In this document: positions 44,098 through 57,364 of the stretch, piece by piece
Numbering within the stretch: the first letter of the stretch is position 1
Layout of the letters: every line of letters begins with the position of its first letter
Assembly (NCBI RefSeq): GCF_013426205.1
Contig: NC_089425.1
Location: 1,984,001-2,048,000 of the forward strand
Reading direction: 5' to 3'
DNA: 64,000 nt
From: Metarhizium brunneum
Lineage: Eukaryota; Ascomycota; Sordariomycetes; Hypocreales; Clavicipitaceae
Position numbers and translations under genes: made by a program
The notes under the pieces: generated by a model
Seen by the model: the letters and a program-made list of their open reading frames with translations, nothing else
Told to the model about the DNA's origin: nothing
The model's database searches: none

Positions 44098-46203
44098 TCA
44101 GTACGGGTGTTTTGAGTCAAAGGGCTTGTATGGGTGTTGCTGATAATCATCTAAATGTACCTCTTCCATTTTCTCGCCCCGGCCATCGTAGTATCGAGGT
44201 GAACCTGGTTGTTCTGACCGCGATTCATCTTGACCACTAGTTTTCCCAGCGTGCGGGAAGTCATCAGATTCGGAATCGCGGCCGCCAAACGCCATGCCAG
44301 CCAGAGTTCGGATCAACCCGATTAACACGACTATGACATAAACAAGGAGAACACCGGTAGATATTAAGGCCTCCTTGGTAATACCCTTCAAGAGCCAGTT
44401 GGTGACCCGGTTGACCGCCGCTGATACCTCATCAGTCGTTGCCGAAGACGGCGAGGCAAGGAAATGTTGAAGGCCCGAGTCTCCAGACACACTCTGCTGG
44501 GCACCAAGGCTGAAGGTGTTGTTGTCAAATAATGGGAAATCGACGTGGGCGTGGTCGTGGACCCAGGTTAATCCCTTTTGCACGCTCTCAAGCTTTATGC
44601 CGATAACACAATGCAAGACCGATTGAATAGGTTTGAGAAGAATTGTACCGTTGAAGACCGTCTCGAGACCCTTATTCAAGGTACCAAGGAACACATTTAT
44701 CGTGTTATTCACAGCACCAGTGGCATTCGTCACGTACTTTAGAACGTCATTGTTGATATCGTCATTGAGCCCTTTGACAACTCCATTCGCATCAGCCGCC
44801 CAATTTGCTGAGATATTGTTGATTTTTGCCACAACCTCGTCTGCAAATTCCCCAACTTCCTTTGTCAACTCCGGAACCTCCTTCTGGACTGCTTTCAGTA
44901 TGACGTATTGACAGAGGCATGAGAAGAGACCAGCGATAGCGAGTGACAGCACGAAGATCGCGGGTCCAGACGTGGCGTACGCAAGACACCATCTAGCGAG
45001 AGCCTGGCGTCTGCCACTCATTCTAGACGTTATGTTGATGCCAAAAAGAGCCGTGGTTGGTCTCGATGCTATGTAGGAAGCCTCCATGGGATCCCACGTA
45101 TCGTAAAGCCTTTTTTGTTCTATATGTCCGGCTGCCTTTTCTTGTCTTCGCCACCGCCTGATCTCCATCCAAGCCATGGGCGCCATGGCAGCGACGGCAA
45201 GCGAGGATAGGATAATGACGAAGATGACCTTGGCCTTATGAATAAGGTCAAATAGCTTATTGAAAAACCCATCCAATTTTTCGTTGTTGGAACAAAATTT
45301 GAGCTGCTCCTTCTTCGCCAAGGGGAATATGGTCTCGTTGAACTTGTAATTACCGAGGCTATTGTTCAGTGCCTCTCGAACAAAGTTAAAAGGGATAGAG
45401 ATTGCCTGTTTCGTTAAATTCTGTACACCCTCGAAATCTGGCAAGTCCTTATTCAGTTTCTGCACATCTGTGACGAACTGTGATGAGTTTAGATTGAACC
45501 CTTTTAATTTCTCGACTGGCTTGGTAAAGTCAATAGACGGCAGGTCGATGTTGAACTTGCTGAAAATGCTATTCTGAATACCATCCTTGATTTTGCCGAC
45601 TGCTTTTTGTAATCCGCCGGCTATTTCTTGAATTTCTCCTGTAGCTCCGTCGATAACCGTGTTGAAGGCTGCTGTGGCATCTTTTGTAACAGACGCAACC
45701 ACGTCCAAGCTAGCATGAACCAGAGCCGTGATGAGACAGACATATGTCGCAGTGAGAAAGTTGATGTACCATACTATGATTGCTTCGACGCCTTGTATTA
45801 TCAAATCCAGCACTTTGACCATAGCATGCACAGCCTTCGAAATGCTAGACGCGGCAAGATGATTCACGCCGGCAGAGAGGTAATGCGGCATGGATGCCAT
45901 CGCACTCCCTACGTCTTCCACCTTGGTGCAAGCAGCCAGCGCTTTGGCCTTTGCATCGTCGACATTGTCATTCAGTTGAGCAAGCAAGAGAATGATCCGG
46001 ACCAGAACCAAGAGTAAGAGAATTGTCCATCGATTGATCCATACTTGGGAGAGCCGAGAACTTAGGCCCAAATAAGGTGTTGTAGATTTTGTTGTACGCT
46101 GGGCCCTTTTTGGTGTTTCTGACGATTCGATGGGGTGGGCATGAAGAGAGCCTGGCACGTCTGGATAGTTGACTGCGGAACTCTGGTTCCAGGAGGAGGG
46201 CAT
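44098..46203 (-). CDS. prm1: Plasma membrane fusion protein Prm1
   Basis: A 701-aa single-exon membrane protein. Start chosen at 46203 (MPSSWNQSS); the reading frame continues upstream but those residues lack family character. Hydrophobic segments at about 59-76, 141-162, 326-346, 411-434 and 613-634 match the multi-pass Prm1 layout, with two large extracellular loops. The loops hold many N-glycosylation sequons (for example NNSLGNYKFNET, NNIS, NATGAVNNT, NGT). Conserved pieces include PYLGLSSRLSQVWINRWTIL, VWYINFLTATYVC and DTWDPMEASYIASRP. Prm1 acts at contact sites of mating cells, and in filamentous fungi also in vegetative hyphal fusion, to merge plasma membranes. The C-terminal tail is acidic and disordered. 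Confidence 0.92.
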   Translation of the reverse strand: MPSSWNQSSAVNYPDVPGSLHAHPIESSETPKRAQRTTKSTTPYLGLSSRLSQVWINRWTILLLLVLVRIILLLAQLNDNVDDAKAKALAACTKVEDVGSAMASMPHYLSAGVNHLAASSISKAVHAMVKVLDLIIQGVEAIIVWYINFLTATYVCLITALVHASLDVVASVTKDATAAFNTVIDGATGEIQEIAGGLQKAVGKIKDGIQNSIFSKFNIDLPSIDFTKPVEKLKGFNLNSSQFVTDVQKLNKDLPDFEGVQNLTKQAISIPFNFVREALNNSLGNYKFNETIFPLAKKEQLKFCSNNEKLDGFFNKLFDLIHKAKVIFVIILSSLAVAAMAPMAWMEIRRWRRQEKAAGHIEQKRLYDTWDPMEASYIASRPTTALFGINITSRMSGRRQALARWCLAYATSGPAIFVLSLAIAGLFSCLCQYVILKAVQKEVPELTKEVGEFADEVVAKINNISANWAADANGVVKGLNDDINNDVLKYVTNATGAVNNTINVFLGTLNKGLETVFNGTILLKPIQSVLHCVIGIKLESVQKGLTWVHDHAHVDFPLFDNNTFSLGAQQSVSGDSGLQHFLASPSSATTDEVSAAVNRVTNWLLKGITKEALISTGVLLVYVIVVLIGLIRTLAGMAFGGRDSESDDFPHAGKTSGQDESRSEQPGSPRYYDGRGEKMEEVHLDDYQQHPYKPFDSKHPY

Positions 46204-48679
46204 CCTTGCTCTATTCGTATCGGTCCTAGTTGCTTTGGATAAAACAGAAAAAGAAAAACGTTGTAGAAGTAGTTTGTAGAAGAAGGAAGATTGAGCGTAT
46301 GTATGGACGGAAATATGTAGTGACTGTGTGGTTTGCCCGTTTGTAGAGGACGATTCAAATGAAGTAGGGAGAAGCACCGGACAAAAAGTACGATTAGCTT
46401 TTAAAAGAAGTGAGTTGATGAACAGCAAAAGAACTCAAAAAAAAAAGGGTGAAAGGGAACAAAGTATACGAGAGAGAGAGAGAGAGAGAGATGTGTGCTA
46501 ATGATCAGTTCGTATGCTCTCCCATGGTCATTGTGCAAGAAAGGCGCAACAAAGATTTGAGAAGAATCCATGCATGCAAGCGAAAGGGAAGAAAAAGAGG
46601 AAAACGAAGAACAATAAGCATCAAGAGATCCATGCAACTGCCTGCCTGATTCACTCTTGATGTAGCCATGTCCAACGAACTATTTGCTAGGTCGATTCGC
46701 TGTCAGCCCAAAACGCGCTCTCACGCCTTGTACTTGGATACATGTACGTACTCGAGGTGCTCTGGTGCTCTGCGCATGCCCGGCGATCTAGTGCATGACC
46801 ATTTGCGACTCAGCGCTTACAGTGGGGCTGAGCTCTCGTTAAGCGCTGGGCGTCGATGAAGATAATCCAGTAGAATCTCCTTGAAGTGCCTGACCAGGTT
46901 ATTTCTCAAACAGAGCGTCAACGTCGGGGATTGCACGTGGACCAAAAGAAAGAAAAGCTCCTTAGGAATTCGCCTAGGCCTCGTCCAGAGTTCCCGCCTG
47001 TCTTTCTTTATCTGAAACACGTCAAGCCGGCATTGTTGTGTAATAGGCAGCTAATGAACCTGTGCCTATTGTTCCGCTCCATGCGTACAATGCCAAGCAA
47101 TGATGAAGAACATTGAGGAGGCGAGGACAATAGCACGCATGCTTGTGTCTACATGCATAAAGACCCAGTGACTGAGAGCATCGAAGGCATTCGGGCATAA
47201 AATAGAAATGCTTTGACGCAGTGACTCGTGTTCCCGCCCCGTGCCCTGTTGCGACATCCAAGGCTAGGTGTTCCTCTTTGGAAGGCCAAATTTGCAAGGC
47301 TAGACCTTTGCCAGGCACTCAGCAGGCAGTCTGGTAGAGTCGATATGGCCCGTCAGCTTCGAATGTTGCTGGTGTGCTAGGTTCGCTTGCCAGACCCAAA
47401 GAGGCCGCATCTGCTGCGGCCAGACACCAGACCCTTTCACCCATCTACCTGCTTCCTATTCAATGTTGCTGGCGCTAGCCAGTGTTCGTCTTGACGCCCG
47501 CTCGAAATCCGAAACTCCAGGCATCTGCAGGAGCACCGCCAGTCGACAACAGCGAGCAACCTAGCGTGAAGTCGTATGTGCATCGTTGCTGGAGGTTGTG
47601 GATGGCTTTGATGTTTTCCACAGGAACCCTTGAAACCCCAGCGCCAGACTTATCTAAAAGTGTCACTGATCCACCGCGCTGGGGCTCAAATTTCACTCAA
47701 CAAGACAGCACCACATGTCGATGCAGCTTGTTTGAGGGACCCGTGACACCCAATCGTCTCAGAGGCTCTGAACCGCACCAGGCTACAACAAGCATGCAAC
47801 ACATGGTCAATTCGTTTCATTAGACGCGTTGAGGGGCCAGACAAGCCGGACTCGGCTCTGGAGCTCTATAATAATGTCCGTTGACTTAAGCTTCAAAACA
47901 TCGAACTTCGGGCATGGCTCCCTCTACCCTCCTCTTGAATGCAGCACGTACAGACTACTCGATTGGCACTTCAATGTCCGGACTTCCAGGTCACCGTTTC
48001 ATTCATTACATGGTCGCAACTTCCACTGATACGGCGCTGGCCGATCGTAGGCAACACGACAGGCTTGCATATGTACATACATATGTACATTTATCGCACA
48101 GTAATCCACCCCAGCTACGTGCCGTGTTGCTCCATAGTCCGGCTACTTCGATTGATGTGGAGCGTAGATATCAAGCTCAAGCTCACGTCAGGCGCGTAAC
48201 ATAAGGAGTACTTCAAATTAATCCAAAGCTAAATCAAATAAGCAGGCTCGTTATAGTGCCGTCTTGTCTAGCCAGCAGAGCTGTAGCCAAGAGCTCGCCA
48301 CAACTCCAGTTTGCGAACTCTAAAAGTAGGAGAACTTCACGCTTCGTCTCATCGGCGCCAGCTCAGCTGAACCAATGGAATTTGAAGCGAAACGATTGCG
48401 CAGAAGGGTATGGGCTGTGACAGTCATGTCATTTCTCGAAAATCCACCCTCAACGGTGACCTTCCTGAGACCTGGTTCACTTGCCTCCACATTGTTGAGC
48501 GCGGGTTGCAAAGAATGTCGCACAAATATGAACCAAATCCGTTTCGAGAAGTAGGCAGATGCAGGAACAAGCAACTCTAATCGAGACCCGGAACCAAATC
48601 AAACAAAAGTTTCAACCGTGCAAGACCGGAACGCCCTTCATCACCATCTAACAAAAATATCGCGAGCCCGCCTAAGCTT
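46204..48679. other. Intergenic region: prm1 upstream and ATG8 3' flank
   Basis: This 2.5-kb stretch holds no gene I can support. Near prm1 it has A-rich DNA (46436-46446) and a GA repeat. Farther out there is a direct repeat of CATATGTACAT at 48068-48090. Small frames near 47482-47823 and 47914-48204 have no motif or consistent splicing. Confidence 0.5.
46471..46491. repeat. AG dinucleotide repeat upstream of prm1
   Basis: Ten perfect AG units. On the coding strand of prm1 it is a CT tract about 270 bp upstream of the ATG, a common feature of fungal promoters. Confidence 0.9.
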
Positions 48680-49245
<566 letters not shown>

Positions 49246-50586
49246 GATGAGTGAATGCTCGGTTCAGCACAGATATGTTGGTAGTAGTTAAGGCCCTGGT
49301 TGCACGTATGTTGTTGCGATCAGAGATGTAACAAGCAGGTCGAAATAAATGTATAGTGACAGAGATCAAAGCTTGTCGATGGAAGGGAGAGGCTACCGGG
49401 CGGGAGGAGATGATGCGCTGCCTAAACTAATAGGCAGGTGATGACGAGGCAGCAGGCCACGGAAGAAAGAGGGGTGCGGAAGATGACCAAATCAAAAGAG
49501 AGGCGGTGGCAGGCAGTGACAGGCACGAGGCCAAGAGCGCGGGGAGTGACTGGGCTAGTCCAAATCCGGAAGCGTTGAGGTCGACGAGTGAATCACTGGA
49601 AGCTGTATTGAGACCCCCTTGGCAATTTTAAAATCATAAGAATTACAGAGTATTACTCAGGGGGACTATGGATTTATTCGAACAGGTTCATACGTTCCAT
49701 GCCCTCTCTCCTTTGAGACACTTTAAAGGTTACGCCGAAAGGCTTCTAGTTTTCTATCAGGTTACCCGATATCGAGCTCTTCAGGCTTCCGCGTCCCTTC
49801 TGCCAACTCGGCCATGTCGAAATTACCTGAAAAAACTGCCGGCGTTCAGGCTTATATGGGAATGTAGGTAGTCGTCGTCGGCTTCGGTCACGGGCATAAT
49901 TTCCATGCCTAACAATGATCGGAGAAACATAAACCGGTTAACATCGGCTCGAACGCCCGATTCCCGCCTAGCATCAAACGGAAAGCAAGCCTGCCCGAAT
50001 GGCAATGCGTCAAAGTTGTAAGTGCTGTTAGCGTTAGGTATTTCAATATATTGAGAGCATCTCGAGCTTGTGTGGTTAAGCAACTGAGCGACTGCTTGCT
50101 GTTACTACGTGCCCCAACTGCTCAAGTTGACTTCGCATCTACGACCTACGTGGGGTGGATAGCACGAGCAGCTGGCTGGTGGCCAGATTTTACCAGATGC
50201 CAGCTCACCTGCCGTGTAGTGGAGCTCAGATGCGCTGGTACTTACATGTACTCCGTTGGAAGGCTGGCAAGGCCGAGGCCACCAGTACCTACTAGGTAGG
50301 TAATATCAGGAAACAAATCAATTACAGCTTCGGCGAACAGCTGACTTGGCAAGAGTATGGTACCAGACGTTCTTGACAACATTCGATATTCCCGCCCTTT
50401 TGAGCAACCAGGCCTCAACCATCCCTCTCCCCCGGCTTTGCCCGAACGCGCCACACATAAACTCGATATATTGCAGGAATTTGGACAGCCTGCTACTCTG
50501 TAGTCACTGCAGATTCTTAATACCCTTTGGATAGTTATACCGTGGCTGCAGCATCAATTGTAGACGACCGAGCTTCGTCGTCGACT
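49246..50586. other. Divergent promoter region, ATG8 and coproporphyrinogen oxidase
   Basis: This 1.3-kb region lies between two divergent genes and must contain both promoters. It has a near-match to TACGGAGTA at about 50249 and a CCTACTAGGTAGG element at 50287. The frame starting at 49668 is not supported by any family pattern. Confidence 0.55.
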
Positions 50587-51891
50587 ATGGCTTCACCTAG
50601 TCGCCAAGCGCAGCGATTTGTATCTGGGGTTCGCCCTCGTGCGTGGGTTTTCTCAGCTCACTGTCACAATGGCCCTTCCAAGGTAGGCCGGCGTGCTGTG
50701 TCCAGTTCCGCTGGCTACCAAACTCGTCGACCGGCCTGGACGCCAGTCTGGGCAGGAGCTCTGGCCCTTATTATCGGGGCGCCATTGGCAATCCAATCAG
50801 TGAGTTATGGAATGCTTAATTTGATGCTTAATTTCTCGCATCCAATGGCTCATCATGACTCTCAACCACAGGCAACAACGAACGGAGCAAGCCTCGACGC
50901 AACGACTCTGGCAGAAAAAGATGCCCAGAAAAAGAGGGAAGCGACAATCAACGAGGATTCCCCGATGAGGCTTCGAATGGAGAAATTCATCAAGGAACAA
51001 CAACAGGTCATCGTCAAAGAACTTGAAAAAGTGGACGGCAAAAGATTCCGGAAGGATGAGTGGACTCGAGACAATGGCGGTGGCGGCATATCTTGTGTTC
51101 TCCAAGACGGCAACGTATTTGAGAAGGCTGGTGTCAACATCAGTGTGGTATACGGTTCTCTCCCAAAACCTGCCATACAAAAGATGCACGCAAACCACAA
51201 GATGCTCGATCCAAGTGTAGAGTCCCTCGACTTCTTCGCCGCCGGCCTGAGCATGGTTCTGCACCCCAAGAATCCAATGGCACCCACGGTCCACCTCAAT
51301 TACAGATATTTCGAAACAGCGAACCCAGATGGATCATCCCAAGCGTGGTGGTTTGGTGGAGGTAGTGATCTGACACCTTCGTACCTCTTTGACGAAGACG
51401 CCATCCATTTCCACAAGACACTAAAATCCGCTTGCGATTCACATGACAAGACATACTATCCACGTTTCAAGAAGTGGTGCGACGAGTACTTTTATAATAA
51501 GCACCGAGGCGAATGTCGCGGCATTGGAGGTATCTTTTTCGATGACCTCGACGACTCAGAACGTGACCAAGAGAACACATTCGCCTTCATCCAGGACTGC
51601 TTGAAATCATTTATACCATCATATCTTCCCATTTTGGAAAAACGCAAGGATATGCCGTTTACGGCAGAAGAGAAGGACTGGCAGCAAATTCGGCGTGGCA
51701 AGTATGTTGAATTCAATCTTGTGCACGATCGGGGGACTGCCTTTGGACTGAACACTCCGGGATCGCGAGTGGAAAGCATACTCGTCAGCTTACCGCTTAC
51801 CGCGAGCTGGAAGTATATGCATGAGCCAGAACCAAAAAGTAGAGAACAGCGCCTCGTAGACGTTCTGAAAGACCCGAAGGACTGGGTTTGA
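50587..51891 (+). CDS. hem13: Coproporphyrinogen-III oxidase (oxygen-dependent)
   Basis: A 434-aa single-exon enzyme that converts coproporphyrinogen III to protoporphyrinogen IX with O2 in haem synthesis. Start taken at the first ATG, 50587. Residues 1-50 are basic and Ser-rich like a mitochondrial presequence, followed by a hydrophobic stretch [15 protein letters not shown] (about 55-70), so the enzyme is probably in the intermembrane space. Conserved catalytic-domain pieces: [60 protein letters not shown] and [20 protein letters not shown]. In yeast HEM13 is cytosolic and lacks the presequence; this protein is of the mitochondrial type. It is complete, and a likely poly(A) signal lies 82 bp past the stop. 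Confidence 0.96.
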   Translation: MASPSRQAQRFVSGVRPRAWVFSAHCHNGPSKVGRRAVSSSAGYQTRRPAWTPVWAGALALIIGAPLAIQSVSYGMLNLMLNFSHPMAHHDSQPQATTNGASLDATTLAEKDAQKKREATINEDSPMRLRMEKFIKEQQQVIVKELEKVDGKRFRKDEWTRDNGGGGISCVLQDGNVFEKAGVNISVVYGSLPKPAIQKMHANHKMLDPSVESLDFFAAGLSMVLHPKNPMAPTVHLNYRYFETANPDGSSQAWWFGGGSDLTPSYLFDEDAIHFHKTLKSACDSHDKTYYPRFKKWCDEYFYNKHRGECRGIGGIFFDDLDDSERDQENTFAFIQDCLKSFIPSYLPILEKRKDMPFTAEEKDWQQIRRGKYVEFNLVHDRGTAFGLNTPGSRVESILVSLPLTASWKYMHEPEPKSREQRLVDVLKDPKDWV

Positions 51892-52451
51892 ATCCAAGCA
51901 TCTGCAGGCGGGGAGGCTTATGCCCTGGTAGTATTTGCGCCATGTGTAAAATAATTGCCCAGTTTTATGTTAAATAAAGTCAGTGAAATTTATAAGGCGA
52001 AGCAGGCTTGAGATGGCATTTCAAATGTCTCTACACGTCTCGTGCTTTTTTAGTGAATATACTAGCTCTCTCTCCATTTTTGTTCTTCCCAACGACTCTA
52101 GGCGAGGTGCTGTCCCAAGCAGGACACTGGTGCAACCAAGAATTCGAGCAACATGGCTTATTCAGTTTCGCCGAACAGACAATCGGATTATGTTTGGGCT
52201 CAAGACCGTGACTTAATCTGGACATCACATTCGGACCCGACGTGCCGCACCGTAACAACCAGATCTTAGCACTGTGTCCAACACGCCACATACCTACCTA
52301 CCTAGAGGTAGTTGGTTGGATACACCCATCATCCCTTACTGCCTCAAAAATAGTAAGAAGCGACAAGCCTAACGTTTGAACTTTTTTTCCCTTGTTCACA
52401 CTTTGCTACAATGCCGGCTTTAATAATCTAGGCTGAGAACCAGGTCTCACG
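51892..52451. other. Intergenic region with poly(A) signal and repeat
   Basis: 560 bp between two genes in the same direction. It has the AATAAA signal at 51973 and a TACCTACCTACCTAGAGGTAG element at 52291-52310. Nothing else stands out. Confidence 0.6.
51973..51978 (+). promoter_or_regulatory. Candidate poly(A) signal AATAAA of the coproporphyrinogen oxidase gene
   Basis: Exact AATAAA 82 bp after the stop codon, in A/T-rich DNA. Confidence 0.45.
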
Positions 52452-53195
52452 ATGACGCCAGGGCCTCTTCCCTCCCACGGCACGATCTTATCCTCGCTTA
52501 TAACTTCAATATCCAAATCATCCTGCTTTACACATGAGGAATCGACCGGCATGCCTCGGCAGATTTCGCAAGAGGCTTCAATAAGGGAACTTCGGAGTGT
52601 GATGCTGACACTCCATGTGTTATTTCCTAATCTTATATTACCTGCATTGGACCTAATAGATAGGCGGCTGGTTGATAAATTTCGCGTTGGCTCAGATGTA
52701 TCAGCTGGGACAGAAATAGGTCCGGTTGTCACCGATGACCAGGGACTTGGTCAAACGTGGCCTTCTCAGACTTCCCAGAACAACAAGACCTCGGAATTGG
52801 GTCACAACGAACCGTCAGTCTATGCTGTTCGACCGTTTTCTTCCACATCCCTACGTTTGACAGCGACTGAGGCAAGAGCCATACCAAAAACGCACATTGT
52901 GCACCTCACGGCCTGGAATTGCTCATGCACCAGCTTCGCCATTGCTAAATTTTGCAGCCGACGCTTGAATGATACGCAGTTTAACTGTATTCACTCTGCC
53001 TTGGCTTGTGGGCTGGAATTGTCATCGTGGAATACACCCCGAAGTGTTACCTTTGTCAATGGTAACAGCTTACCGAGCTGTAAACATCTTCTAGCGTGCT
53101 TGTTGATTGAAAGATGTGGGCATTTATTTGCGGACAGTGTTGTAAACAAGATTGTTTCAGATTATGGGATGGCGGCTTTTCTGTCAGCAGTTTGA
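52452..53195 (+). CDS. SWIM zinc-finger protein, SWS1/Shu2-like recombination factor
   Basis: A 247-aa single-exon protein. A helical region early on contains LRSVMLTLHVLFPNLILPAL and LDLIDRRLVDKFRV, followed by YAVRPFSSTSLRL and then the SWIM zinc-binding motif: Cys-x-Cys in AWNCSCTSFAIAKF and Cys-x-His in SLPSCKHLLACLLIERCGHL. Sws1 and yeast Shu2 work with Rad51 paralogues to promote homologous recombination, and metazoan ZSWIM7 is the equivalent. Start at 52452 is preferred because the PSHGTILSSLITSIS segment looks like part of the fold; the ATG at 52608 is possible. The insert between the two zinc-binding halves is about 55 residues, within the range for SWIM domains. The family call is by motif, not by search. 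Confidence 0.78.
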   Translation: MTPGPLPSHGTILSSLITSISKSSCFTHEESTGMPRQISQEASIRELRSVMLTLHVLFPNLILPALDLIDRRLVDKFRVGSDVSAGTEIGPVVTDDQGLGQTWPSQTSQNNKTSELGHNEPSVYAVRPFSSTSLRLTATEARAIPKTHIVHLTAWNCSCTSFAIAKFCSRRLNDTQFNCIHSALACGLELSSWNTPRSVTFVNGNSLPSCKHLLACLLIERCGHLFADSVVNKIVSDYGMAAFLSAV

Positions 53196-53450
53196 TTCCT
53201 GCCGAAAAGAACTGAAATCATCATAATAGAAGTCTAATCTAAGGAATCGCCCCCTTGTTATTCCACAACGATGATGAAATATACTCACGGAATCACAAGG
53301 GTCAATGGGTTGGTCGGTCGTTGTCTATTAATAACGAAGTGTACATAGGGATGGTATATGTAGCCTCAAATCTACCCGACAAGGCTCGAATCATACCCGG
53401 AAGCCCAAGATACGGAGGAGGCTCACGTATGACCATTCAGATCACCTCCA

Positions 53451-54686
53451 CTATTTCTTCTTGTCTTTGCCATCCTTCTGTTTGTCACTCCTCTCCTTGG
53501 GCTCGGCGTTATGTCCGCTGACGCCGTTTTCCTTTTTCTCTTCTTTAGCAGCATTTTCCTCTTTCTTTGCCTCCTTCTCATCCTGTTGCTGCCTGTTCTG
53601 TATCTTATTTTCTATAAGATCATGGAATGCAGTGATGGCACGTATCAAGCTGCTCAAGTAGATAGCCATGAGTTGATCGTTGGTTTTGATACTCATGGCA
53701 TATGCTAATTCACCCCCCCGAGATTCTCCATCCACCTCAGGAGAGGACAAGTTTGGCAGTAAATTGAAGACGTCTTGCAGATTACCTAGGATGGCGTGAT
53801 TGACGGGCAGTTGGCCATCTAGAACCTTCTGAAGATACGCACCAATGTCTCTCAACCGTAAGTGAAGGCCTTGAAGCGACTGAAGCTGGTTTGTAACGCG
53901 TGTAGATAAAGTGCCAACAGCGACATCTCGGATATCTCGTAGTAAATGTTCGACGCCAATTTCCTCAGCCTCCTCGGCCTCAATGATAGAAGGCGTGTGG
54001 ACAAACGTTCTCGAAGTGGTAGTGCCATCCTTGTGTGTGTTAGTGGCTGTCTGAGGGGAGGCAAGTGGCTCGTCAGGGAAGGTATGGGACACCGAAACCT
54101 GTCATTCAACTACAGGCACTCGGGCCTCCATGACCTTGAGGGGCGAGTCTACTCACATCTTTGATTTCTTCAACGGCAAAGTAGGCGTCGGTTGGCACTC
54201 CCGATTCCTTTGGTTGGACATCGATGATTACGAGCAGCGGGTTAGGTGTGTATCTCTTGAACAGCTCGTTAATCTCGAGATCCGAGGCTCGCAGCTTCGG
54301 ACCAGAATGGTACCATCCGATCAGTTTCTCTCTCGCGTTGACTTTCTTGAACATGTCATTCATAGATTCCACGTAGTTGTGATCTAAAAACCAGACTGAC
54401 GGATCTGTATCATCTTCTTCGAACGGCACTGAGTGATGAAGCTAATTAGATACCGGCTACTCGGCCAATTTCCAAGAGTATACCACATTTAGTACGTACC
54501 GGCAAAGCTATTTGACACTCTTACATTTTTGCCGTCGTTCTGGCCTAGAAGCACGCCAACTACTCTTCTTTTCTTATTTTTCTGAGCCGTCCGATTGTAA
54601 TGATCTACCGCTGAAAGTAGCACCAGGGGGGCAACGGAAACGTTTCGGGTGACGAGAGAAAGAGTTTCTGCAGTGGTGGTAGGCAT
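53451..54686 (-). CDS. rpn8: 26S proteasome regulatory subunit Rpn8
   Basis: A 345-aa lid subunit in three exons (54686-54500, 54428-54157, 54029-53451); GTACGT/GTGAGT donors, CAG/AAG acceptors. The MPN domain starts [18 protein letters not shown] and includes [20 protein letters not shown] and [18 protein letters not shown] (residues 99-116). Only the second part of the JAMM metal motif remains (His103, Asp112); as in all Rpn8 proteins the first His is missing, so it is catalytically inactive and pairs with Rpn11. The C-terminal half has helices for lid bundling ([18 protein letters not shown]) and a lysine-rich tail ending KDKKK. All features are standard. Confidence 0.96.
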
Positions 54687-56342
54687 CGTCTGTCCAGCAG
54701 AACCTAGGTATGAGGCTCTGCAGAGAAAGTCTGTTGGTGTGATATCGGGGCAGTCGAGAGAAGGTGAGCGCGAAGTGATCTCTTCTTGACTGATGTACGT
54801 GTGTCCGCGGCTGCCTTGATGCCTGTGCTGGCAAGCCTTAACGCTGCCTTCCCGGAAAAAAAGAGTCGCGTGCCGGATGACTGTACTCGCGACACACAAG
54901 GTAGTGCTAGCGAAAGGATTATATGGGGATAGAACGACCGGCAAAGGCAAAGCTGGGGGACTCGGAAGCTTTCGAATTACCAGATGGATGAGGTCAGCCT
55001 GCCATTACGGAGTACTAGGTGCACCGTAGTTGCAGAGGAGTGTGGGCCACAGAGCTCTCGAGGGCGAAGCCTGAATGAACGTCACGTGGGCAGAAAGCTC
55101 AGACTAAGACAATTTGGGGTGCACGAACATCTTGCAGTCAGTCCGGAATAACCAGGGCCTAGGGTATCTATCTTAGGCCGTTTGTTTCTGTTTTCGGGTA
55201 TCTAATGCCTACTGACAGGACCTAGGCAGTTATTTTTTATCCTTATTTTACCGAAGTCGAGCTCCAGACACAGTACGAATCCCTTGTGTGTTAGGGGTAC
55301 GGCTCGAGCTAGGTACCGACTTAGGTAAAGTATTTAATATTAGTACGTTGGGTTGCTTAAAAAAAGGCCGGATGATCATGTAAGAAACACTATCATTTTG
55401 GTTGTACCAAGGCCAGGGAACCACAACTAACCACACACCAAGGCTAAAAAATAGTATATACCGAAGAATACGCAAAGGAATAGACACCTTGACATAGGTG
55501 AACCTCATCTCGGAGGGAAAATATTCAATATACATGCTCGACAGTGAAATTGCTCACCTCTGGGGCTTCGCCAAAAAGCCTCACAACGGTGGGATGGCGT
55601 GCAGCAAGCACCTGCTGACCTTTACCAGCTACGAACCAGCGGCATGACCACTGACTGAGTGCCGTCTCTGCCTGACATCTGGAGATTTGAGCGCTCAAAC
55701 TTAGTGGGATGTTGCTCACGGGCAAATGGAGATTTGTCAATAGATCCCTAAGCCTCACCGCCTCACCGCCTGACCTTTGAAGCTTGCCTAGGTACTTAAG
55801 TACTTCAGTACCTAGCGAGGACCGCTGGCATCTAAGAGGTACGCACTCGTTGTCGGCTTACCGGGCTTTCGCAGGCCACGGTTGCCCTGTACTCCATGTC
55901 GGTACATCTGTCGCTCAATTCCAGCGCCAAACTCAGCGTCGCATGTCTTGATTGCCAGGTATGTAACGACTGAAGCGCTTAACAGCCAGCAGCTGGACTG
56001 CACTGGGGGCGAGCGCAAGGCGACATACCCACATGCACTGAGCAGACAAACCAATCAGGCCTGGCCGCTAGGGCGGACGGAGCTTAGGCCAAAGTGCTCC
56101 GTAGCCGACAGAATCACCCACTACTCCGTATCCCGAGCCATGGTTCTGCCGACAACGCTTCTTTCGTCAGAATCAATTGACTCCAGCCATCCATCCCGCT
56201 TCCTCTATTGTCCATTCCCTCCCCTTCATATCTCAATTCTTGCAACCCGCCACGGGGTAAGCTCTCCTTCAGCACCCGGGAGAGTCGAATTGACCAATTG
56301 GCCTCCACCACTTGAACCCAGTCCTTCCACTTTGTTACGATC
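54687..56342. other. Divergent promoter region, rpn8 and adk1
   Basis: This 1.66-kb region separates two divergent genes. It holds TACGGAGTA at 55006, TACTCCGTA at 56122, a GCTAGGTACCGACTTAGGTAAAG element at 55309-55330 and a TAGGTACTTAAGTACTTCAGTACCTAG inverted repeat at 55787-55815. No gene is supported. A proteasome-gene PACE-like element (GGTGGCAAA) was looked for upstream of rpn8 and not seen. Confidence 0.55.
55787..55815. repeat. CTAGGTACTT ... CAGTACCTAG inverted repeat
   Basis: Arms CTAGGTACT and AGTACCTAG flank a short AT-rich centre with a second AAGTACTT palindrome. A hairpin of about 9 bp per arm is possible. Confidence 0.85.

Positions 56343-57364
<1,022 letters not shown>

Noticed and set aside
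46204..46428. Upstream extension of the Prm1 frame (75 further codons)
   Set aside because: No family character in these residues, and the start at 46203 gives the usual protein length; the upstream part is likely 5' leader.
49668..49871. 67-codon frame in the ATG8/hem13 promoter region
   Set aside because: No motif, in a region that must carry two promoters.
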